A stretch of 64,000 nucleotides of DNA, taken from assembly GCF_009928445.1 (NCBI RefSeq), contig NZ_JAABNO010000011.1, forward strand, positions 62,001-126,000. Direction: 5' to 3'. A program made the translations under genes and the position numbers. Within the stretch, counting starts at the first letter, position 1, and the number at the start of each line of letters is the position of its first letter. Below are positions 63,437 through 64,000 of the stretch, piece by piece. The notes under the pieces are model-generated. The model made no database searches and had not been told where the DNA came from. It was given only the letters and a program-made list of their open reading frames with translations. The DNA comes from Clostridium sp. C8-1-8 (GTDB lineage: Bacteria > Bacillota > Clostridia > Clostridiales > Clostridiaceae).

Positions 63437-64000
63437 CTATTTTTTACTTAGCCCGTTTAGAAATAAATCGATTATTATATCAACCTGTTCATCGTCGCTA
63501 ATAGGTACTATGGTTGGGAGTAACTGTCTCTGAATTATATAAATTCCTAAGGTACCTACTATTCCTCTAGCAGCTATTGTAGGGTTTATATCCCTAAAGA
63601 TTCCTTTGGATATGCCTGATTTTACAAAATCCTCTAGCAAGACCTTACCTCTTAATGCCATACTTTCTATAAAGAGATTTCTTAAATCCTCATGGTATTG
63701 AAGCTCAGTAAAAACAATTTTAATTAAGTTCCAGTTTTCATCTATCACATTTAGTCTATCTCTAGCAATGGCTTTTAATGTATCCTTTGGATCTTTGCTC
63801 TCGTAATCTTTTAATATTTTTTTTATCCTAGAGGAGATAAAGGCTTCACCTAAAACCTCAATAAGCCTTTTCATAACACCTCTAAGTAAATCTTTTTTTG
63901 TTTTGAAATATCTAAATATGGTCCCTTCAGCAACGCCTGCTTCTTTGGCTATTTCACTAGTAGTAGCAGCGCTGAACCCTTTTTCTGAAAATATTTTTAT
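63437..64000 (-). CDS. TetR-family regulator of the efflux operon (5' end outside window)
   Basis: The frame is open to the window edge on the minus strand. The 42 codons before the ATG at 63874 read [20 protein letters not shown] and then [16 protein letters not shown], a TetR helix-turn-helix, so the real start lies beyond 64000. The C-terminal domain is complete. It probably represses the hlyD-ATPase-permease genes that start 13 bp downstream. Confidence 0.9.
   Translation of the reverse strand: MKIFSEKGFSAATTSEIAKEAGVAEGTIFRYFKTKKDLLRGVMKRLIEVLGEAFISSRIKKILKDYESKDPKDTLKAIARDRLNVIDENWNLIKIVFTELQYHEDLRNLFIESMALRGKVLLEDFVKSGISKGIFRDINPTIAARGIVGTLGIYIIQRQLLPTIVPISDDEQVDIIIDLFLNGLSKK

Overview
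The window looks like a chromosomal stretch of a low-GC Clostridium-type Firmicute. The evidence is strong AT bias, AGGAGG-type ribosome binding sites, TTG/GTG starts, a long SRP RNA, a Clostridium-style psd, type-2 GalT, and anaerobe-associated hemerythrin and Rieske proteins. No rRNA, insertion sequence, prophage or CRISPR array was seen.

Layout. 1-6.6 kb: the 3' part of a giant LPXTG-anchored surface protein with 16 exact 240-bp Ig-like repeats. 6.7-13 kb: mixed metabolic and redox genes (DUF1259 protein, Rieske oxidoreductase, MBL hydrolase, glyoxalase, bacteriohemerythrin, a vitamin B6 uptake/kinase pair, DUF1292 protein). 13.2-15 kb: a probable structured RNA, a small membrane-protein ORF and a stand-alone Card1-like (CARF + nuclease) gene. 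15-21 kb: psd, a TetR regulator and its likely target, a large YhgE/Pip membrane protein, then tRNA-Arg. 21-31 kb: a carbohydrate locus (acetylesterase, GH1, ROK kinase, ABC transporter without ATPase, GH113-type mannanase, HutC-type GntR). I read it as beta-manno-oligosaccharide utilisation, with a shared AAGTATAT-type operator near several promoters. 31-37 kb: Ser/Thr-rich anchored protein, MFS exporter with its TetR, phosphodiester glycosidase, CNNM/CorC protein. 37-43 kb: ABC exporter with a two-component system, tadA, and an aberrant class V aminotransferase. 43-49 kb: tRNA-Ser(CGA), a dispersed repeat, twin small hairpins, an orphan Sll1717-like P-loop ATPase, and a polar amino acid ABC operon behind a leader terminator. 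49-55 kb: galKET operon and a secreted M4 metalloprotease. 55-58.5 kb: a metal-handling operon (two CobW GTPases, YraQ-type permease, YcgQ-type protein). 58.7-60.7 kb: small membrane protein, lgt, tRNA-Ser(GGA) and SRP RNA. 60.7-64 kb: TetR-HlyD-ABC efflux operon, cut by the window end.

The most interesting items are: the CARF nuclease with a diverged ligand motif and no CRISPR genes nearby; the structured RNA just upstream of it; a dispersed intergenic repeat family that in its fuller copies starts in terminator T-tracts; a 24-nt-period pair of GGGACGA...GCCCGT hairpins next to the orphan ATPase; and a response regulator whose conserved N-terminus implies a non-canonical (ATA) start. All functional statements rest on reading motifs and context. 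No database search was run.
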